Of a DNA stretch of 64,000 nt, positions 23,891 through 36,773 are shown in pieces. Source of the stretch: Betaproteobacteria bacterium. GTDB lineage: Bacteria; Pseudomonadota; Gammaproteobacteria; Burkholderiales; Burkholderiaceae_A. Under the pieces are notes generated by a model that was not told the DNA's origin, ran no database searches, and was given only the letters and a program-made list of their open reading frames with translations. Position numbers and translations under genes: made by a program. Position 1 is the stretch's first letter. Every line of letters begins with the position of its first letter. The stretch lies in the NCBI GenBank assembly GCA_016868255.1, contig VGHN01000001.1:62001-126000 (forward strand). The letters are read 5' to 3'.

Positions 23891-24865
23891 TTAGCGGTCA
23901 AGACCGGCCGGTGGCCAGTTCTCGAGTTTCATTCCCAACGTGAGGCCACGAGAGGCAAGAACCTCTTTGATCTCGTTGAGTGACTTGCGGCCCAGGTTCG
24001 GCGTTTTGAGTAATTCGTTTTCTGTGCGCTGAATCAGATCGCCAATGTAATAGATACTCTCGGCCTTCAAGCAGTTCGCAGAGCGCACCGTCAACTCCAA
24101 GTCGTCCACCGGGCGCATGAGCATGGGGTCGACCTGCGCCGAGCGAGCGGCCTCTGCAATGGGCTCTCCGCCCTCGAGTGCCGCGAAAACAGAGAGTTGC
24201 TCAACCAGAATCCGTGCCGATTGACGAACCGCATCCTCTGGCTCGAGCACGCCACTGGTCTCGACCTCGAGGACGAGGCGATCGAGATCGGTTCTCTGCT
24301 CAACCCGTGCGCTCTCAACGGCATAACTCACTCGACGAACCGGGGAAAAGGATGCATCGAGAACGATGCGGCCAATCGAACGGTTTGTCTCATCACCGAC
24401 GTTGCGAAGCGTCCCGGGTACATACCCGCGACCCTTCTCAACGCGGGCCTGTAGTTCGAGTCGAACGTCATCGGAGAGGCGCGCAATCACATGCTCGGGA
24501 TTGAGGATGGTGACGTCGTGGGGCAGATCGAAATCTGCCGCAGTGACAACACCTGGGCCTTGCTTTCGGAGGGACAGCAAGACATCGCCACGGCCCTCAA
24601 GACGAAAGACCACGCCCTTGAGATTAAGAAGGAGATCGACAACATCCTCTTCCATCCCCTCGATGGTGGAGTACTCATGGACAACCCCAGTAATTTGGAC
24701 CTCGGTGGGCGCGTAGCCCTCCATAGACGAGAGCAAAACACGACGAAGCGCGTTGCCAAGCGTATGGCCAAACCCGCGCTCAAAGGGCTCCATGACGATC
24801 TTTGCCGTGTTGGTGCCTGTGGGTTCGACCTCAATGATGCGGGGCTTCAGAAATGCATTCAGCAT
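23891..24865 (-). CDS. rpoA: DNA-directed RNA polymerase subunit alpha
   Basis: [23 protein letters not shown]-terminal alphaCTD. Confidence 0.99.
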   Translation of the reverse strand: MLNAFLKPRIIEVEPTGTNTAKIVMEPFERGFGHTLGNALRRVLLSSMEGYAPTEVQITGVVHEYSTIEGMEEDVVDLLLNLKGVVFRLEGRGDVLLSLRKQGPGVVTAADFDLPHDVTILNPEHVIARLSDDVRLELQARVEKGRGYVPGTLRNVGDETNRSIGRIVLDASFSPVRRVSYAVESARVEQRTDLDRLVLEVETSGVLEPEDAVRQSARILVEQLSVFAALEGGEPIAEAARSAQVDPMLMRPVDDLELTVRSANCLKAESIYYIGDLIQRTENELLKTPNLGRKSLNEIKEVLASRGLTLGMKLENWPPAGLDR

Positions 24866-24893
24866 GTCGTTCCTTCTCTATCGATCGATTCAA

Positions 24894-25517
24894 TTAGCGG
24901 GAATAGAGCTCAACAATGAGGCTCTCGTTGATCTCTGCCGACAGGTCGGAGCGATCGGGTGTCTGTTTAAAAACACCCTCCATCTTTTTCGGGTCTACGG
25001 TGATCCATCCCGGAAAGCCGTTTTGCTCGGCCAGTTCGAGTGAAGCAATGATGCGTGCCTGGCCGCGGGATTTCTCCACGATCGAGACGACATCATTGGG
25101 CATCACTTGTGCCGATGGAATGTTGCAGGGCTTTCCGTTGAGGAGAATGGCCCGGTGACTGACGAGTTGGCGGGCCTCGGAACGGGTGGAGCCAAACCCC
25201 ATGCGGAAGACCACGTTGTCGAGACGAGACTCTAGCAGTTTGAGAAGGCTCTCACCGGTGTTTCCTTTTCTCTTCGATGCCAGAGCAAAGTAACGGCGAA
25301 ATTGGCGTTCAAGCATTCCATAGATGCGCTTGACCTTTTGCTTCTCGCGAAGCTGCTTGCCGTAGTCAGAGGTACGTGCACCCGAGGTGCGTCCGTGCTG
25401 ACCGGGTTTGCTGTCTTGCTTACACTTGGACTCAAGCGAGCGACGTGCACTCTTTAAGCCGAGATCGGTGCCTTCCCGGCGCGATAACTTACAACGAGGA
25501 CCAACATAACGTGCCAC
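24894..25517 (-). CDS. rpsD: 30S ribosomal protein S4
   Basis: [21 protein letters not shown]. Confidence 0.98.
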   Translation of the reverse strand: MARYVGPRCKLSRREGTDLGLKSARRSLESKCKQDSKPGQHGRTSGARTSDYGKQLREKQKVKRIYGMLERQFRRYFALASKRKGNTGESLLKLLESRLDNVVFRMGFGSTRSEARQLVSHRAILLNGKPCNIPSAQVMPNDVVSIVEKSRGQARIIASLELAEQNGFPGWITVDPKKMEGVFKQTPDRSDLSAEINESLIVELYSR

Positions 25518-25627
25518 TTCGATTCCTTTTCGAAAGCCGTCCCTTTTTCAGGGGACGAAGTGTTCGGAGCATTCCGAACGGTGGACTTAAACAAGGCGAA
25601 CCCATGCGGGCTCGCCACCCTTAAAAC

Positions 25628-26029
25628 TTAGATTCGACGACGCTTCGGCGGACGGCAGCCGTTGTGAGGGACCGGCGTTACATCGGAGATTTGAGTCACG
25701 CGGATTCCCAATGAATTGAGGGCGCGCACGGTGGACTCGCGACCCGGGCCGGGGCCCTTGATGCGGACCTCGATATTCTTCACTCCACACTCGAGGGCAA
25801 CTCGACCCGCGGCCTCTGCAGCCACCTGGGCGGCAAACGGGGTGCTCTTGCGACTGCCCTTGAAGCCCGCACCACCAGAAGTCGCCCAGGAGAGGGTGTT
25901 CCCCTGACGATCGGTGATGGTGATGATGGTGTTGTTGAAGGAGGCATGAATATGCGCAACCGCGTCGGTTACGTTCTTGCGAACCTTCTTACGAGTGCGC
26001 TGCCCAGATGCGGATCCAGCTTTTGCCAT
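25628..26029 (-). CDS. rpsK: 30S ribosomal protein S11
   Basis: [19 protein letters not shown] ... [12 protein letters not shown]. Confidence 0.98.
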   Translation of the reverse strand: MAKAGSASGQRTRKKVRKNVTDAVAHIHASFNNTIITITDRQGNTLSWATSGGAGFKGSRKSTPFAAQVAAEAAGRVALECGVKNIEVRIKGPGPGRESTVRALNSLGIRVTQISDVTPVPHNGCRPPKRRRI

Positions 26030-26044
26030 GTCTTGCTCCTAGCC

Positions 26045-26410
26045 TTATTTCTTCAGTGTAATGCTGCCCTTGCGAGGGCCTTTGCGAGTCCGTGCATTGG
26101 TGCGGGTGCGCTGCCCACGCACTGGAAGCCCCTTGCGATGGCGCATGCCGCGGTAGCAGCCAAGGTCCATCAAACGCTTGATGGACATCGAGACCTCTCG
26201 GCGAAGGTCGCCCTCGGTGGTGAACTTTCCGACCTCGGAGCGCAGCCGATCGAGTTCATCGTCGGTCAGGTCTTTGACCTTCTTCGACGGGGATACGCCC
26301 GCTGCTTCGCAGATCAGTCGAGCGCGGGGGCGTCCGATACCGAAAATGGCGGTGAGGCCAATCTCGGCATGTTGGTGGCTGGGAATGTTGATGCCTGCAA
26401 TACGTGCCAT
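26045..26410 (-). CDS. rpsM: 30S ribosomal protein S13
   Basis: [26 protein letters not shown] ... [16 protein letters not shown]. Confidence 0.98.
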   Translation of the reverse strand: MARIAGINIPSHQHAEIGLTAIFGIGRPRARLICEAAGVSPSKKVKDLTDDELDRLRSEVGKFTTEGDLRREVSMSIKRLMDLGCYRGMRHRKGLPVRGQRTRTNARTRKGPRKGSITLKK

Positions 26411-26422
26411 GCGATGGTCTCC

Positions 26423-26536
26423 TTAACCTTGCCGCTGCTTGTGACGCGGGTCTGTGCAAATCACACGAACCACGCCATGGCGTTTAATGATCTTGCAGTT
26501 GCGGCAGATGCGCCTAACCGATGCGAGTACTTTCAT
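26423..26536 (-). CDS. rpmJ: 50S ribosomal protein L36
   Basis: Read by eye (below ORF-track length cutoff): [37 protein letters not shown], zinc-binding C/C/C/H form. Confidence 0.95.
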   Translation of the reverse strand: MKVLASVRRICRNCKIIKRHGVVRVICTDPRHKQRQG

Positions 26537-26577
26537 GATCGACCCTCTTACTTTCCGTTCAATGACTTAAGCATTCT

Positions 26578-26796
26578 TTACTTCGCCCTAAATACAATTC
26601 GAGCCCTGGTGAGGTCGTAAGGCGTGAGCTCCACAGTGACTTTGTCTCCAGGAAGGATGCGGATGTAATGCATGCGCATCTTTCCTGAGATGTGGCCCAA
26701 GACCACATGGCCGTTTTCCAACTTGACGCGAAAGGTGGCATTGGGGAGGTTCTCCACAATTTCGCCCTGCATCTGAATCGCATCGTCTTTGGCCAT
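26578..26796 (-). CDS. infA: Translation initiation factor IF-1
   Basis: 72 aa, [30 protein letters not shown]. Confidence 0.97.
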   Translation of the reverse strand: MAKDDAIQMQGEIVENLPNATFRVKLENGHVVLGHISGKMRMHYIRILPGDKVTVELTPYDLTRARIVFRAK

Positions 26797-28103
26797 CAGG
26801 ACGCCATCCCGCCCTTGAAGTTGGCCTTTTTCAAGAGACTCTCGTACTGCTGCGACATGACGTAGGACTGCAGTTGCGCCATGAAGTCCATCGTGACCAC
26901 CACAATAATCAACAGAGACGTACCACCAAAGTAGAAAGGCACGTTGTATTGCAGAACAAGGAATTCCGGGAGAAGACAGACCAAGGTGATGTAGATGGCC
27001 CCCACTAGAGTCAGACGCATAAGAATCTTGTCGATGTAGCGAGCCGTCTGATCTCCGGGACGAATTCCTGGGATGAGCGCGCCACTCTTCTTTAGATTGT
27101 CAGCCGTGTCCTTGCTGTTGAATACAAGGGCCGTGTAGAAGAAACAGAAGAAGACGATCGCACTCGCGTAAAGCGCGATATAAAGGGGTTGCCCGGGTGA
27201 AAGTGAGGCGGCCATGTCTGAGAGCCAGCGCATGTTGCCCTCGGGCCCGCCACTGAACCACGAGGTAAGGGTGGCCGGGAACAGGATGATGCTCGACGCG
27301 AAGATGGGGGGAATGACGCCGGCCATATTGAGCTTCAGTGGCAGATGCGAGGTTTGGCCCTGATAGATCTTATTGCCCACCTGGCGCTTGGCATAGTTCA
27401 CCAAAATACGGCGCTGTCCACGCTCAACGAACACCACAAATGCTGTCACGGCAACCACCAACACCAGAATAAAGAGCATGATCAAAGCGCTCATGGACCC
27501 CGTGCGAACCAGTTCAAACAGTCCCGCCAGCGCTCCTGGTAGTCCGGCGACAATGCCGGCGAAAATGATGATCGAGATGCCATTGCCGAGGCCGCGCTCG
27601 GTGATTTGCTCGCCCAACCACATCAGGAACATGGTTCCAGTAACCAGTGAGACGACCGTGGTGAACCGGAACATCATGCTCGGATCAATCACAAGCCCAG
27701 GCTGGCTCTCAATCGCCACGGAGATGCCAATGGCCTGGACAATGGCCAGCACAACTGTGCCGTAGCGGGTGTACTGAGTGATCTTTCGGCGACCCGCTTC
27801 GCCCTCCTTCTTCAGAGCCTCGAGGGTGGGTGAGACCACACTCATGAGTTGCATGATGATCGAGGCAGAGATGTAGGGCATGATGCCCAGCGCGAAAATA
27901 GTGAAGCGGGAGAGCGCTCCGCCCGAGAACATATTGAAGAGGCCCAGAATGCCCCCCGCCTGGGACTGAAATAGTTTGGCCAACTCCTGGGGGTCGATGC
28001 CCGGCACGGGAATGTGTGCACCCAGTCGATAGACGACCAGGGCCAGCACCAGAAAAATCAGGCGCTTGCGAAGGTCGGCGAATTTATCGACTTTGGGCAG
28101 CAT
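26796..28103 (-). CDS. secY: Preprotein translocase subunit SecY
   Basis: [38 protein letters not shown] type motifs. Confidence 0.98.
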   Translation of the reverse strand: MLPKVDKFADLRKRLIFLVLALVVYRLGAHIPVPGIDPQELAKLFQSQAGGILGLFNMFSGGALSRFTIFALGIMPYISASIIMQLMSVVSPTLEALKKEGEAGRRKITQYTRYGTVVLAIVQAIGISVAIESQPGLVIDPSMMFRFTTVVSLVTGTMFLMWLGEQITERGLGNGISIIIFAGIVAGLPGALAGLFELVRTGSMSALIMLFILVLVVAVTAFVVFVERGQRRILVNYAKRQVGNKIYQGQTSHLPLKLNMAGVIPPIFASSIILFPATLTSWFSGGPEGNMRWLSDMAASLSPGQPLYIALYASAIVFFCFFYTALVFNSKDTADNLKKSGALIPGIRPGDQTARYIDKILMRLTLVGAIYITLVCLLPEFLVLQYNVPFYFGGTSLLIIVVVTMDFMAQLQSYVMSQQYESLLKKANFKGGMAS

Positions 28104-28156
28104 GGTTGGGCGTTTTGATTACGTGGATGAGGGGCGGAGGAAGTCCCAATGCCCCT

Positions 28157-28642
28157 TTAGGCGGCCTTGTTCTTGGGAGGTAGTTTGCGAACCTTTTCGA
28201 CCGGGATGGGCAGGACGACCGTGCCGCCTGCCTTTTCGATTGCAGCCTTCGCTCCGGCCGTCACGCCCAGGCCCTTGAGGCTGACCTTGCGGCCAATACT
28301 GCCAGAGAGGATGACCTTTGCATGACGCGCCAATTCCGAAATCACCCCGGCTTGCTTGAGTGCGAGCAGATCGATTTCATCAATCGGCAGACGGTTGATC
28401 TCGGAGAGTCGGACCTCTTCGGTGAAGCGGCCAAACGGCGCGGTAAATCCGCGCTTGGGCAGGCGCCGATGCATCGGCATCTGCCCCCCCTCGAAGCCCA
28501 CCTTGTGGAAACCGCCAGAGCGAGACTTCTGACCCTTGTGGCCGCGACCCGCTGTCTTGCCGAGGCCGGAACCGATACCGCGGCCCACCCTCTTCTTCGC
28601 GTGCTTCGCACCCTCGGCCGGCGCAATGGTGTTGAGACGCAT
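28157..28642 (-). CDS. rplO: 50S ribosomal protein L15
   Basis: [38 protein letters not shown]. Confidence 0.97.
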   Translation of the reverse strand: MRLNTIAPAEGAKHAKKRVGRGIGSGLGKTAGRGHKGQKSRSGGFHKVGFEGGQMPMHRRLPKRGFTAPFGRFTEEVRLSEINRLPIDEIDLLALKQAGVISELARHAKVILSGSIGRKVSLKGLGVTAGAKAAIEKAGGTVVLPIPVEKVRKLPPKNKAA

Positions 28643-28650
28643 TGACTCTT

Positions 28651-28842
28651 TCATGACTGACCTTCCACGATTTGAACCATGTAGGAAACCTTGTTGACCA
28701 TGCCGCGGACGGCTGGCGTGTCCTCAAGAACCCGGGTCTGGCGAATCTTCTTCAGCCCCAAGCCGAGGACCGTTGCACGGTGATCGGAGCGCGTACCCAC
28801 AGGGCTCTTGATGAGCTTGACAGTAATGGTGGATTTGGCCAC
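28651..28842 (-). CDS. rpmD: 50S ribosomal protein L30
   Basis: [45 protein letters not shown]. Confidence 0.97.
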   Translation of the reverse strand: MAKSTITVKLIKSPVGTRSDHRATVLGLGLKKIRQTRVLEDTPAVRGMVNKVSYMVQIVEGQS

Positions 28843-28852
28843 TTGATACTCC

Positions 28853-29371
28853 TTAACTCAGGATCTGTTCAACGGAGAGGCCGCGCTTGTTGGCCACTTC
28901 GCTGGGTGTCTGCATGCGCTTGAGACCATTGATGGTCGCCCGCACCATGTTGTAGGGGTTGGTCGAGCCAATACTTTTGGCCACGACATCGGTGACGCCC
29001 ATGACCTCAAAGATGGCGCGCATAGGACCGCCGGCGATGATTCCAGTGCCCTTGGCCGCAGGGGAAATGAGCACTGTAGAGGCGCCATGCTTACCGGTGA
29101 CGGTGTGATGAAAGGTGCCGCCCTTGAGTGGCACACGCACCAACCGTCGACGGGCTTCATCCATCGCTTTTTGAACCGCCACGGGCACCTCACGGGACTT
29201 GCCCTTGCCCATGCCGATGCTTCCATCGCCATCGCCCACCACCGTGAGGGCAGCAAAACCAAGGATGCGACCCCCTTTGACGGTCTTGCTCACACGGTTC
29301 ACGGCGATCATCTTTTCCCGCAGTCCGTCATCGCGGTCTTCGGTGGTTACTCTTGCTTGCATCTTTGCCAT
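28853..29371 (-). CDS. rpsE: 30S ribosomal protein S5
   Basis: [34 protein letters not shown]. Confidence 0.98.
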   Translation of the reverse strand: MAKMQARVTTEDRDDGLREKMIAVNRVSKTVKGGRILGFAALTVVGDGDGSIGMGKGKSREVPVAVQKAMDEARRRLVRVPLKGGTFHHTVTGKHGASTVLISPAAKGTGIIAGGPMRAIFEVMGVTDVVAKSIGSTNPYNMVRATINGLKRMQTPSEVANKRGLSVEQILS

Positions 29372-29400
29372 AAAGCTTTTCCCTGTTTAGCTTGGTTCGC

Positions 29401-29772
29401 TTAAAACTGCAGACCGCCCTCGCGGGCAGCATCGGCCAGTGCCTTCACTCGGCCGTGGTAACGGAAGCCGGCGCGGTCGAAGGCGACGGATGAAATTCCT
29501 GCGGCCTTTGCCTTCTCGGCCACCCGCTTGCCCACCAGCGCAGCAGCGGCAACATTCCCGCCCTTGCCCGTCTGACCCGCAAGGGCCGAGCGCACCTCCG
29601 CCTCAAGGGTGGAGGCACTGACCAAGACCTTGGCCGATGTGCTGTCGGTGATCGTCGCGTAGATGTGCAGATTGGTTCGGTGAACCGAGAGTCGAAGGAC
29701 TCGGAGTTCGCGAATTTTTGCGCGGGCCTGTCGGGCCCGGCGCAGTCTGGATGTGGCTTTATCGGTTGTCAT
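29401..29772 (-). CDS. rplR: 50S ribosomal protein L18
   Basis: [18 protein letters not shown] ... [26 protein letters not shown]. Confidence 0.97.
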   Translation of the reverse strand: MTTDKATSRLRRARQARAKIRELRVLRLSVHRTNLHIYATITDSTSAKVLVSASTLEAEVRSALAGQTGKGGNVAAAALVGKRVAEKAKAAGISSVAFDRAGFRYHGRVKALADAAREGGLQF

Positions 29773-29789
29773 AGCAATGGGTCCCTCGA

Positions 29790-30323
29790 TTACTTCTTCT
29801 TGGTTTCTTTGATGATCACAACCTCATCGACATAGCGAACACCCTTGCCCTTGTAGGGCTCGGGTGGACGGAAGGCGCGCACTTCTGCAGCTACCTGACC
29901 AACGCGTTGCTTATCGATTCCCTTGATGATGATTTCGGTCGGGGTAGGCGTCTCGGCCTTGATTCCCTCCGGCAGGGCGTAATCCACTGGGTGCGAGAAA
30001 CCCAGGGAGAGATTGAGTGTCTTGCCCTGAGCCGCGGCCTTGTAGCCCACGCCCACCAGGCTGAGCTTCTTCTCAAACCCCTTTGAGACGCCTTGGACCA
30101 TGTTTGCAACCAGCGCGCGAAGTGTTCCGCTCATGGCTTTTGCATGGCGACTCTCATCTGCAACCTTGAACGTCAACGCGCCGGATTCCTGCGCAATGGC
30201 CACTTCGCCGGTTAAGGGCTGTGCCAGTGAGCCAAGAGGCCCCTTGATCACAATCTTTTCGCCAGAGAGTTGTGCCTCGACACCAGAGGGCAGGGGAACG
30301 GGGTATTTGGCAATTCGTGACAT
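29790..30323 (-). CDS. rplF: 50S ribosomal protein L6
   Basis: [16 protein letters not shown] ... [14 protein letters not shown]; start moved to internal ATG. Confidence 0.97.
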   Translation of the reverse strand: MSRIAKYPVPLPSGVEAQLSGEKIVIKGPLGSLAQPLTGEVAIAQESGALTFKVADESRHAKAMSGTLRALVANMVQGVSKGFEKKLSLVGVGYKAAAQGKTLNLSLGFSHPVDYALPEGIKAETPTPTEIIIKGIDKQRVGQVAAEVRAFRPPEPYKGKGVRYVDEVVIIKETKKK

Positions 30324-30336
30324 GGTCTGTGTCTCC

Positions 30337-30732
30337 TTACGCAACGATGCCAATGACTTCACCACCCATGCCGGTGGCACGTGCCTTGCGATCGGTCATG
30401 AGTCCACGAGAAGTCGACACAATCGCAACACCCAATCCGTTCATGACGTTGGGGATGGCGCCGCAACCGCGGTAGACCCTCAGACCAGGACGCGACACAC
30501 GCTCTATCCGCTCGATGACTGGGCGGCCGGCGTGGTACTTCAGGCTGATCTCGAGATCGGACTTGGCGCCTTGCTGTTTGACTTCGAAGCCATCGATGTA
30601 ACCCTCGTCTTTCAGTAGGGTTGCAATGGCCACCTTCATCTTTGAGGAAGGCATATGTACCGAACGCTTTTCAACCCGCTGCGCGTTGCGAATGCGGGTG
30701 AACATGTCGGCGATGGGATCGTTCATGCTCAT
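30337..30732 (-). CDS. rpsH: 30S ribosomal protein S8
   Basis: [18 protein letters not shown] ... [23 protein letters not shown]. Confidence 0.98.
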   Translation of the reverse strand: MSMNDPIADMFTRIRNAQRVEKRSVHMPSSKMKVAIATLLKDEGYIDGFEVKQQGAKSDLEISLKYHAGRPVIERIERVSRPGLRVYRGCGAIPNVMNGLGVAIVSTSRGLMTDRKARATGMGGEVIGIVA

Positions 30733-30777
30733 GCTTGAGACCCTTTTACGTTAGCTCTTTGGTGTTGTGTCAGTGAA

Positions 30778-31083
30778 TTACCAGCTGGCCTTGGTGAGGC
30801 CGGGCACCTCGCCACGAAAGGCGGCCTCGCGAATCTTTGCGCGCGCCAGGCCAAACATCTTGAAGGTGCCTCGGGGGCGTCCCGTGACTTGGCAGCGATT
30901 GCGAATACGGACGGGGCTTGAGTTTCGGGGCAATTTCTGGATTGCCAAGCGAGCCTCGTAGCGCTCCTCTTCTGTCTTCGACTGGTCGTCGATAATGGCC
31001 TGAAGGGCCTTGCGCTTGGGCGCGAATTTTTCAACCAGCGCAATGCGCTTTTTTTCGCGGTTGATCATTGAGAGTTTTGCCAT
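30778..31083 (-). CDS. rpsN: 30S ribosomal protein S14 (101 aa, zinc-free form)
   Basis: [41 protein letters not shown]. Confidence 0.97.
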   Translation of the reverse strand: MAKLSMINREKKRIALVEKFAPKRKALQAIIDDQSKTEEERYEARLAIQKLPRNSSPVRIRNRCQVTGRPRGTFKMFGLARAKIREAAFRGEVPGLTKASW

Positions 31084-31094
31084 GCTCAGTCCTA

Positions 31095-31634
31095 TTAGGA
31101 TTTGAAAGGGAAGCGGAAGGCGGCAAGCAGGGCCTTGGCTTCGTCATCGGTCTTTGCTGTGGTGGTGACGCTGATATTCAGGCCACGCACGGCATCGACT
31201 TTGTCGTACTCAATTTCGGGGAAGATGATTTGTTCTTTGACGCCAATGTTGTAGTTGCCTCGGCCATCGAATGCCTTGCCGGATATTCCACGGAAGTCGC
31301 GGACTCGTGGCAAAGCAATGGTGACAAAGCGATCGAGGAACTCGAACATGCGCGTGCCACGTAGGGTGACCATGCAGCCGATCGGATAGGCCTCACGAAT
31401 CTTAAAGGCAGCAATGGCTTTCCGCGCCTTGGTGACCACGGCTTTTTGACCGGCGATTTTGGTGAGATCGCCGACTGCGTTTTCAATAATTTTCTTTTCA
31501 GAAACCGCCTCGCCAAGGCCCATGTTGAGCGTGATCTTGGTTAGGCGGGGGACCTGCATGGCGCTCTTGTAGCCAAACTTGGCCATGAGCTCCGGGGCCA
31601 CCTTTTCCTTGTAGAACTCCTGCATGCGTGACAT
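31095..31634 (-). CDS. rplE: 50S ribosomal protein L5
   Basis: [17 protein letters not shown] ... [24 protein letters not shown]. Confidence 0.98.
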   Translation of the reverse strand: MSRMQEFYKEKVAPELMAKFGYKSAMQVPRLTKITLNMGLGEAVSEKKIIENAVGDLTKIAGQKAVVTKARKAIAAFKIREAYPIGCMVTLRGTRMFEFLDRFVTIALPRVRDFRGISGKAFDGRGNYNIGVKEQIIFPEIEYDKVDAVRGLNISVTTTAKTDDEAKALLAAFRFPFKS

Positions 31635-31660
31635 GTTTATATCCTTCAGTGACGTGCCGG

Positions 31661-31987
31661 TTATGCCGCTGGGCTTGGAATGGGGGACTTGTTTGAGGCG
31701 AAGACGCGTTGTTTGTCGCCTCCATCGCCCAACTTGATTTGAACCCGGTCTGCCTTTTGGGTCTCGGGATTGAAGATGGCCACATTCGACTGGTCGATGG
31801 GCATGGCCTTGTCGACGATTCCACCCTGCAGTCCCTTCATGGGGTTGGGCCGCTGGTGCTTCTTCACAATGTTGATGCCCTCGACAACCAAGTGGCTGTC
31901 ATTGACGCGACGAAGGACAACACCCCGTTTGCCCTTGTCTCGGCCTGTAATGACGATGACCTCATCGCCCTTTCGGATTTTGTTCAT
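31661..31987 (-). CDS. rplX: 50S ribosomal protein L24
   Basis: [22 protein letters not shown]. Confidence 0.97.
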   Translation of the reverse strand: MNKIRKGDEVIVITGRDKGKRGVVLRRVNDSHLVVEGINIVKKHQRPNPMKGLQGGIVDKAMPIDQSNVAIFNPETQKADRVQIKLGDGGDKQRVFASNKSPIPSPAA

Positions 31988-32012
31988 TGTCTCGCTACCT
32001 TTTGCAAATCAA

Positions 32013-32381
32013 TCAGAGAACCTCGGGTGCGAGTGAGACGATTTTCATGAATCTCTCGGTTCGCAGTTCGCGGGTTACAGGTCCAAAAATTCGAGTGCCG
32101 ATGGGCTCCAGTTTTGTATTGAGCAGCACAGCGGCATTGCCGTCGAATCGAATGAGCGAGCCATCGGGGCGGCGAACGCCCTTGGCCGTGCGAACGACGA
32201 CGGCGTTGTAGATCTCGCCCTTTTTGACACGGCCACGTGGGGCGGCGTCTTTGATCGAGACCTTGATGATGTCACCCACACCGGCATAGCGGCGTTTGGA
32301 GCCCCCAAGCACCTTGATACACATTACTGAACGGGCGCCGGTATTGTCGGCGACGTCCAGACGCGATTGCATCTGAATCAT
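32013..32381 (-). CDS. rplN: 50S ribosomal protein L14
   Basis: [37 protein letters not shown]; start moved to internal ATG. Confidence 0.97.
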   Translation of the reverse strand: MIQMQSRLDVADNTGARSVMCIKVLGGSKRRYAGVGDIIKVSIKDAAPRGRVKKGEIYNAVVVRTAKGVRRPDGSLIRFDGNAAVLLNTKLEPIGTRIFGPVTRELRTERFMKIVSLAPEVL

Positions 32382-32570
32382 GCTGATTCCTTCATTCAAC
32401 GAGTCAACAGCGGAAGGTCCTGCTCCCAACTTTGCTAATTCGAATGGAACACATGCCAGAACCGCTTGGCTTGCATTCAACTCGGCGCCGCTTCGAACTC
32501 CAGCCGGCGCTTTTCAGCCAGTTTTGGGCCCGTGTTCAAAAAACGCGGGGAGAAAACTACGAAGCCGGTG

Positions 32571-32602
32571 ATTTTATCCTACAAACAGCCTATTCTTTTC
32601 AA
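32571..32602 (-). promoter_or_regulatory. Candidate sigma70-like promoter upstream of rplN
   Basis: Minus strand TTGAAA (32602-32597) and TAGGATAAAAT region (TAAAAT 32576-32571; spacer 18-20 depending on register) in the 252-bp rpsQ-rplN gap. Confidence 0.45.
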
Positions 32603-32633
32603 TTCGCTCAAAAATGCATCCAAGCCCGGGGTG

Positions 32634-32900
32634 CTAGACCACCACCGCCTTGGCCACCAGCTTGGTGACGGTCCATGACTTGGTTTTTGAAATGGGGCGG
32701 GTCTCGGCGATTTCAACCGTGTCCCCCATTCCAATGCCGTCCTGCTCGACGTGGGCGTGGTATTTCTTAGAGCGCCCTATAAACTTCCCGTACATCGGGT
32801 GCTGAATGCGTCGCTCCACCAAGACCGTGACGGTTTTCTGCATCTTGTCACTGACAACGCGGCCCACGAGCGTACGAGTGAGTGAGGGCTGTTGGCTCAT
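32634..32900 (-). CDS. rpsQ: 30S ribosomal protein S17
   Basis: [42 protein letters not shown]. Confidence 0.97.
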   Translation of the reverse strand: MSQQPSLTRTLVGRVVSDKMQKTVTVLVERRIQHPMYGKFIGRSKKYHAHVEQDGIGMGDTVEIAETRPISKTKSWTVTKLVAKAVVV

Positions 32901-33088
32901 GCTGCTTTCCTCTGGCGAATAATGGTTTTCACCCTGGCAATCTCACGGCGAACGCGCGACATCTGGGCCGTGTTGCTGAGTTGCTGGGTGCCATGCTGCA
33001 TGCGCAGGTTGAAATGCGCGCGCAGCAACGACTCGAGTTCTTGACCAAGCTCGGTGTCGGACTTGGTTCGAAGTTCTGACGATTTCAT
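32897..33088 (-). CDS. rpmC: 50S ribosomal protein L29
   Basis: [31 protein letters not shown]. Confidence 0.97.
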   Translation of the reverse strand: MKSSELRTKSDTELGQELESLLRAHFNLRMQHGTQQLSNTAQMSRVRREIARVKTIIRQRKAA

Positions 33089-33100
33089 CTTGTTCTGCTC

Positions 33101-33517
33101 CTATCGGCCCACCTGACGAACGACAAAGGTCGTCGACAAGGGCAGTTTGGCGGCCGCAAGCCGAAAGGCCTCTCTCGCCAAGGTCTCATCGACGCCATCC
33201 ATCTCGTAGAGAACTTTGCCCGGCTGTATCTCGGCCACGTAGTACTCGGGGTTGCCTTTTCCGTTGCCCATGCGAACCTCGGCCGGCTTTCGAGAAATTG
33301 GCTTGTCCGGAAAAATACGAATCCAGATGCGGCCACCTCGCTTGATGTGGCGTGTCATGGCGCGTCGGGCGGCCTCGATCTGGCGGGAAGTCAGGCGGCC
33401 GCGGGCTGTGGCCTTGAGCCCAAACTCACCGAATGAAACCGATGCCCCACGGGTCGCGAGGCCAGTATTTCGGCCTTTCTGTTCTTTGCGGTACTTGCGA
33501 CGTGCTGGTTGCAGCAT
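33101..33517 (-). CDS. rplP: 50S ribosomal protein L16
   Basis: [24 protein letters not shown]. Confidence 0.98.
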   Translation of the reverse strand: MLQPARRKYRKEQKGRNTGLATRGASVSFGEFGLKATARGRLTSRQIEAARRAMTRHIKRGGRIWIRIFPDKPISRKPAEVRMGNGKGNPEYYVAEIQPGKVLYEMDGVDETLAREAFRLAAAKLPLSTTFVVRQVGR

Positions 33518-33538
33518 TTCTAGCCTCTGTTAAATACT

Positions 33539-34348
33539 TTAATTGGAGGGCTTCTCGGCAGCGGCCGCAGAAACCTTTCGCACACGTTTCACGGCGGGCT
33601 TGGGCGCATCGGCTGACTCGCCCTCGACCTTGAGTTTCTTTGCGGCAGGCGCTCGACGCGTCTTTTTTTCCTCTTTTGGCTCGGCCACGGGAGCGGCCTC
33701 TGCCACGGGAGCGTCGCCGCGCCCAAGGGTGTCGCCTTTGTAAACCCAGACCTTGACACCAATGATTCCGTAGGTGGTCGAGGCCTCGGCAAAGCCGTAG
33801 TCAATGTCTGCGCGGAGGGTATGGAGAGGCACGCGGCCTTCGCGATACCACTCGGTCCTGGCGATCTCCGCCCCATTGAGACGACCTGAACTCATGATCT
33901 TGATTCCCTGGGCACCGAGTCGCATGGCATTTTGCATCGCGCGCTTCATGGCACGGCGGAACATGATGCGCTTCTCGAGCTGCTGCGTAATCGACTCAGC
34001 AATGAGCTGCGCATCGACCTCGGGCTTACGAATCTCTTCGATATTCACATGAACGGGAACGCCCATCATGTTGGAGAGTTGTGTCTTGAGGGCCTCGATG
34101 TCCTCGCCTTTTTTGCCAATCACCACGCCTGGGCGGGCACTGAAGATGGTGATCTTCGCATTCTTGGCAGGGCGCTCAATAAGGACCCTTCCAACTGCAG
34201 CGCTCTTGAGGCGACGCTTGAGGAAGTCACGGACTTGGATGTCCTCGTTGAGCATCTTGCTGTAGTCGCGTGGACTGGCGTACCAACGGGATGCCCAGTT
34301 TCGTGAGACAACGAGGCGGAATCCTGTGGGATGTATTTTCTGACCCAT
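33539..34348 (-). CDS. rpsC: 30S ribosomal protein S3
   Basis: [24 protein letters not shown]; internal ATG start; Lys/Ala/Pro-rich C-terminal tail. Confidence 0.97.
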   Translation of the reverse strand: MGQKIHPTGFRLVVSRNWASRWYASPRDYSKMLNEDIQVRDFLKRRLKSAAVGRVLIERPAKNAKITIFSARPGVVIGKKGEDIEALKTQLSNMMGVPVHVNIEEIRKPEVDAQLIAESITQQLEKRIMFRRAMKRAMQNAMRLGAQGIKIMSSGRLNGAEIARTEWYREGRVPLHTLRADIDYGFAEASTTYGIIGVKVWVYKGDTLGRGDAPVAEAAPVAEPKEEKKTRRAPAAKKLKVEGESADAPKPAVKRVRKVSAAAAEKPSN

Positions 34349-34361
34349 ATTCTCTTGGTCC

Positions 34362-34691
34362 TTAGTTTCCGACGGTAACGCTGATGTGACAGGTGGGCTT
34401 TTCGATGCGGACCCCCCGGCCTTTGGCTCGCGCCGAGAAGCGACGCATCTTGGTTCCGCGCTCAACAGTGATGGCAGTGACCTTCAACTCGTCGATGTCA
34501 GCGCCATCGTTGTGCTCGGCGTTTGCAATTGCCGACTCCAGAACCTTCTTGACGATGCCCGCAGCCTTCTTGGGCGTAAAGGTCAGCGTGTTGAGGGCCT
34601 GCTCGACGGGCTTGCCCCGAATGAGGTCGGCCACAAGTCGTCCCTTCTGGGCCGAGAGCCTGACTCCTCTGAGTTTTGCTGAAGTTTCCAT
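34362..34691 (-). CDS. rplV: 50S ribosomal protein L22
   Basis: [40 protein letters not shown]. Confidence 0.97.
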   Translation of the reverse strand: METSAKLRGVRLSAQKGRLVADLIRGKPVEQALNTLTFTPKKAAGIVKKVLESAIANAEHNDGADIDELKVTAITVERGTKMRRFSARAKGRGVRIEKPTCHISVTVGN

Positions 34692-34717
34692 TGGGATCCT
34701 TGTCTCTTCGGCTTGGC

Positions 34718-34993
34718 TTACTTCTTGGCCTTCTTGTCGGCCGCATGGCCTTTGAAGGTACGTGTGAGGGCAAATTCGCCGAGTTTATGGCCGACCATGT
34801 TGTCGCTTACGAAGACAGGCACATGCTGCTTGCCATTGTGAACAGCGATGGTGAGGCCAACAAACTCGGGAAGGATGGTCGATCGACGCGACCATGTCTT
34901 GATGGGTCGCTTGTCTTTGGACTCCACCGCGATCTCCACCTTCTTGAAGAGATGGTCATCGACGAAGGGCCCTTTTTTTGCGGAACGTGCCAT
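34718..34993 (-). CDS. rpsS: 30S ribosomal protein S19
   Basis: [20 protein letters not shown]. Confidence 0.97.
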   Translation of the reverse strand: MARSAKKGPFVDDHLFKKVEIAVESKDKRPIKTWSRRSTILPEFVGLTIAVHNGKQHVPVFVSDNMVGHKLGEFALTRTFKGHAADKKAKK

Positions 34994-35014
34994 GTCTGTC
35001 GCTTTCCTCTAGCC

Positions 35015-35844
<830 letters not shown>

Positions 35845-35845
<1 letters not shown>

Positions 35846-36144
35846 TACGCGGCCTCCCCAGCAAAGTTGATTTCCTGCCCTGCCGCCAAGCTGACATAGG
35901 CCTTTCGCGCATGGCTGCGGCGTCCGTTGAAGCGGCCGTAGCGAATGGGTTTGCCCTTGACGTTCAACACAGCAACGCTCTGAACCTGAACCTTAAAGAG
36001 CAGCTCAACTGCCGCTTTTATTTCGGGCTTGGTAGCATCCTGGAGGACGCGGAAGGCCACCTGGTTGTTCTGCTCACCAATCTGGGTGCTCTTTTCAGAG
36101 ACGATGGGCGAGAGCAGTACTTTCATGAGTCGCTCTTGATTCAT
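35845..36144 (-). CDS. rplW: 50S ribosomal protein L23
   Basis: [27 protein letters not shown]. Confidence 0.96.
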
Positions 36145-36761
36145 GCGAACATCTCCTCGAAACGAGCGAGTGCGGCGCGGGTCAGCAAGACCTTGTCGAA
36201 GTAGACCAGTGACAAGGGGTCGGCTGCCTCGGGCTCGACCACGGCAATGCTCTGAAGATTGCGGGCGGCCAAGTAGAGGGACTCATCGACATTGTCGGTC
36301 ACGAGGAGCACAGAGGCCATTCCCATCTGCTTGAGTTTCTCAGCAACCAGCTTGGTCTTTGGGGCCTCGACCTCAAACTTCTCGACAACCGCAAGTCGGC
36401 CTTCGCGCGCCAACTGGGAGAGGATGGACCGAACTCCTGCTCGGTACATCTTCTTGTTGAGCTTGTGGCTGAAGTTTTCTTCGGGCGAGTTGGGGAAGAC
36501 CTTGCCGCCTCCACGCCATAGCGGGCTGGATGCACGACCCACGCGGGCACGACCCGTGCCTTTTTGACGCCAAGGCTTCTTGGTGGATTTGTTGACTTCG
36601 CTGCGGTCCTTCTGGGCGCGGTTGCCACTACGGGCATTGGCCTGGTAAGCCACCACCACTTGATGAATCAATGGCTCGTTGTAATCACGATTGAAGACAA
36701 CGTCATTGGCCTGCACTTTACCGGCGGCTTGGCCGGCATCGTTTAATAGAGTGAGTTCCAT
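36141..36761 (-). CDS. rplD: 50S ribosomal protein L4
   Basis: [45 protein letters not shown]. Confidence 0.98.
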   Translation of the reverse strand: MELTLLNDAGQAAGKVQANDVVFNRDYNEPLIHQVVVAYQANARSGNRAQKDRSEVNKSTKKPWRQKGTGRARVGRASSPLWRGGGKVFPNSPEENFSHKLNKKMYRAGVRSILSQLAREGRLAVVEKFEVEAPKTKLVAEKLKQMGMASVLLVTDNVDESLYLAARNLQSIAVVEPEAADPLSLVYFDKVLLTRAALARFEEMFA

Positions 36762-36773
36762 GGGGCGCCGTCC

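Noticed and set aside
26423-26536. Possible frameshift in L36 on first reading
   Set aside because: Recounting against neighbouring ORF coordinates gave an intact 37-codon rpmJ.
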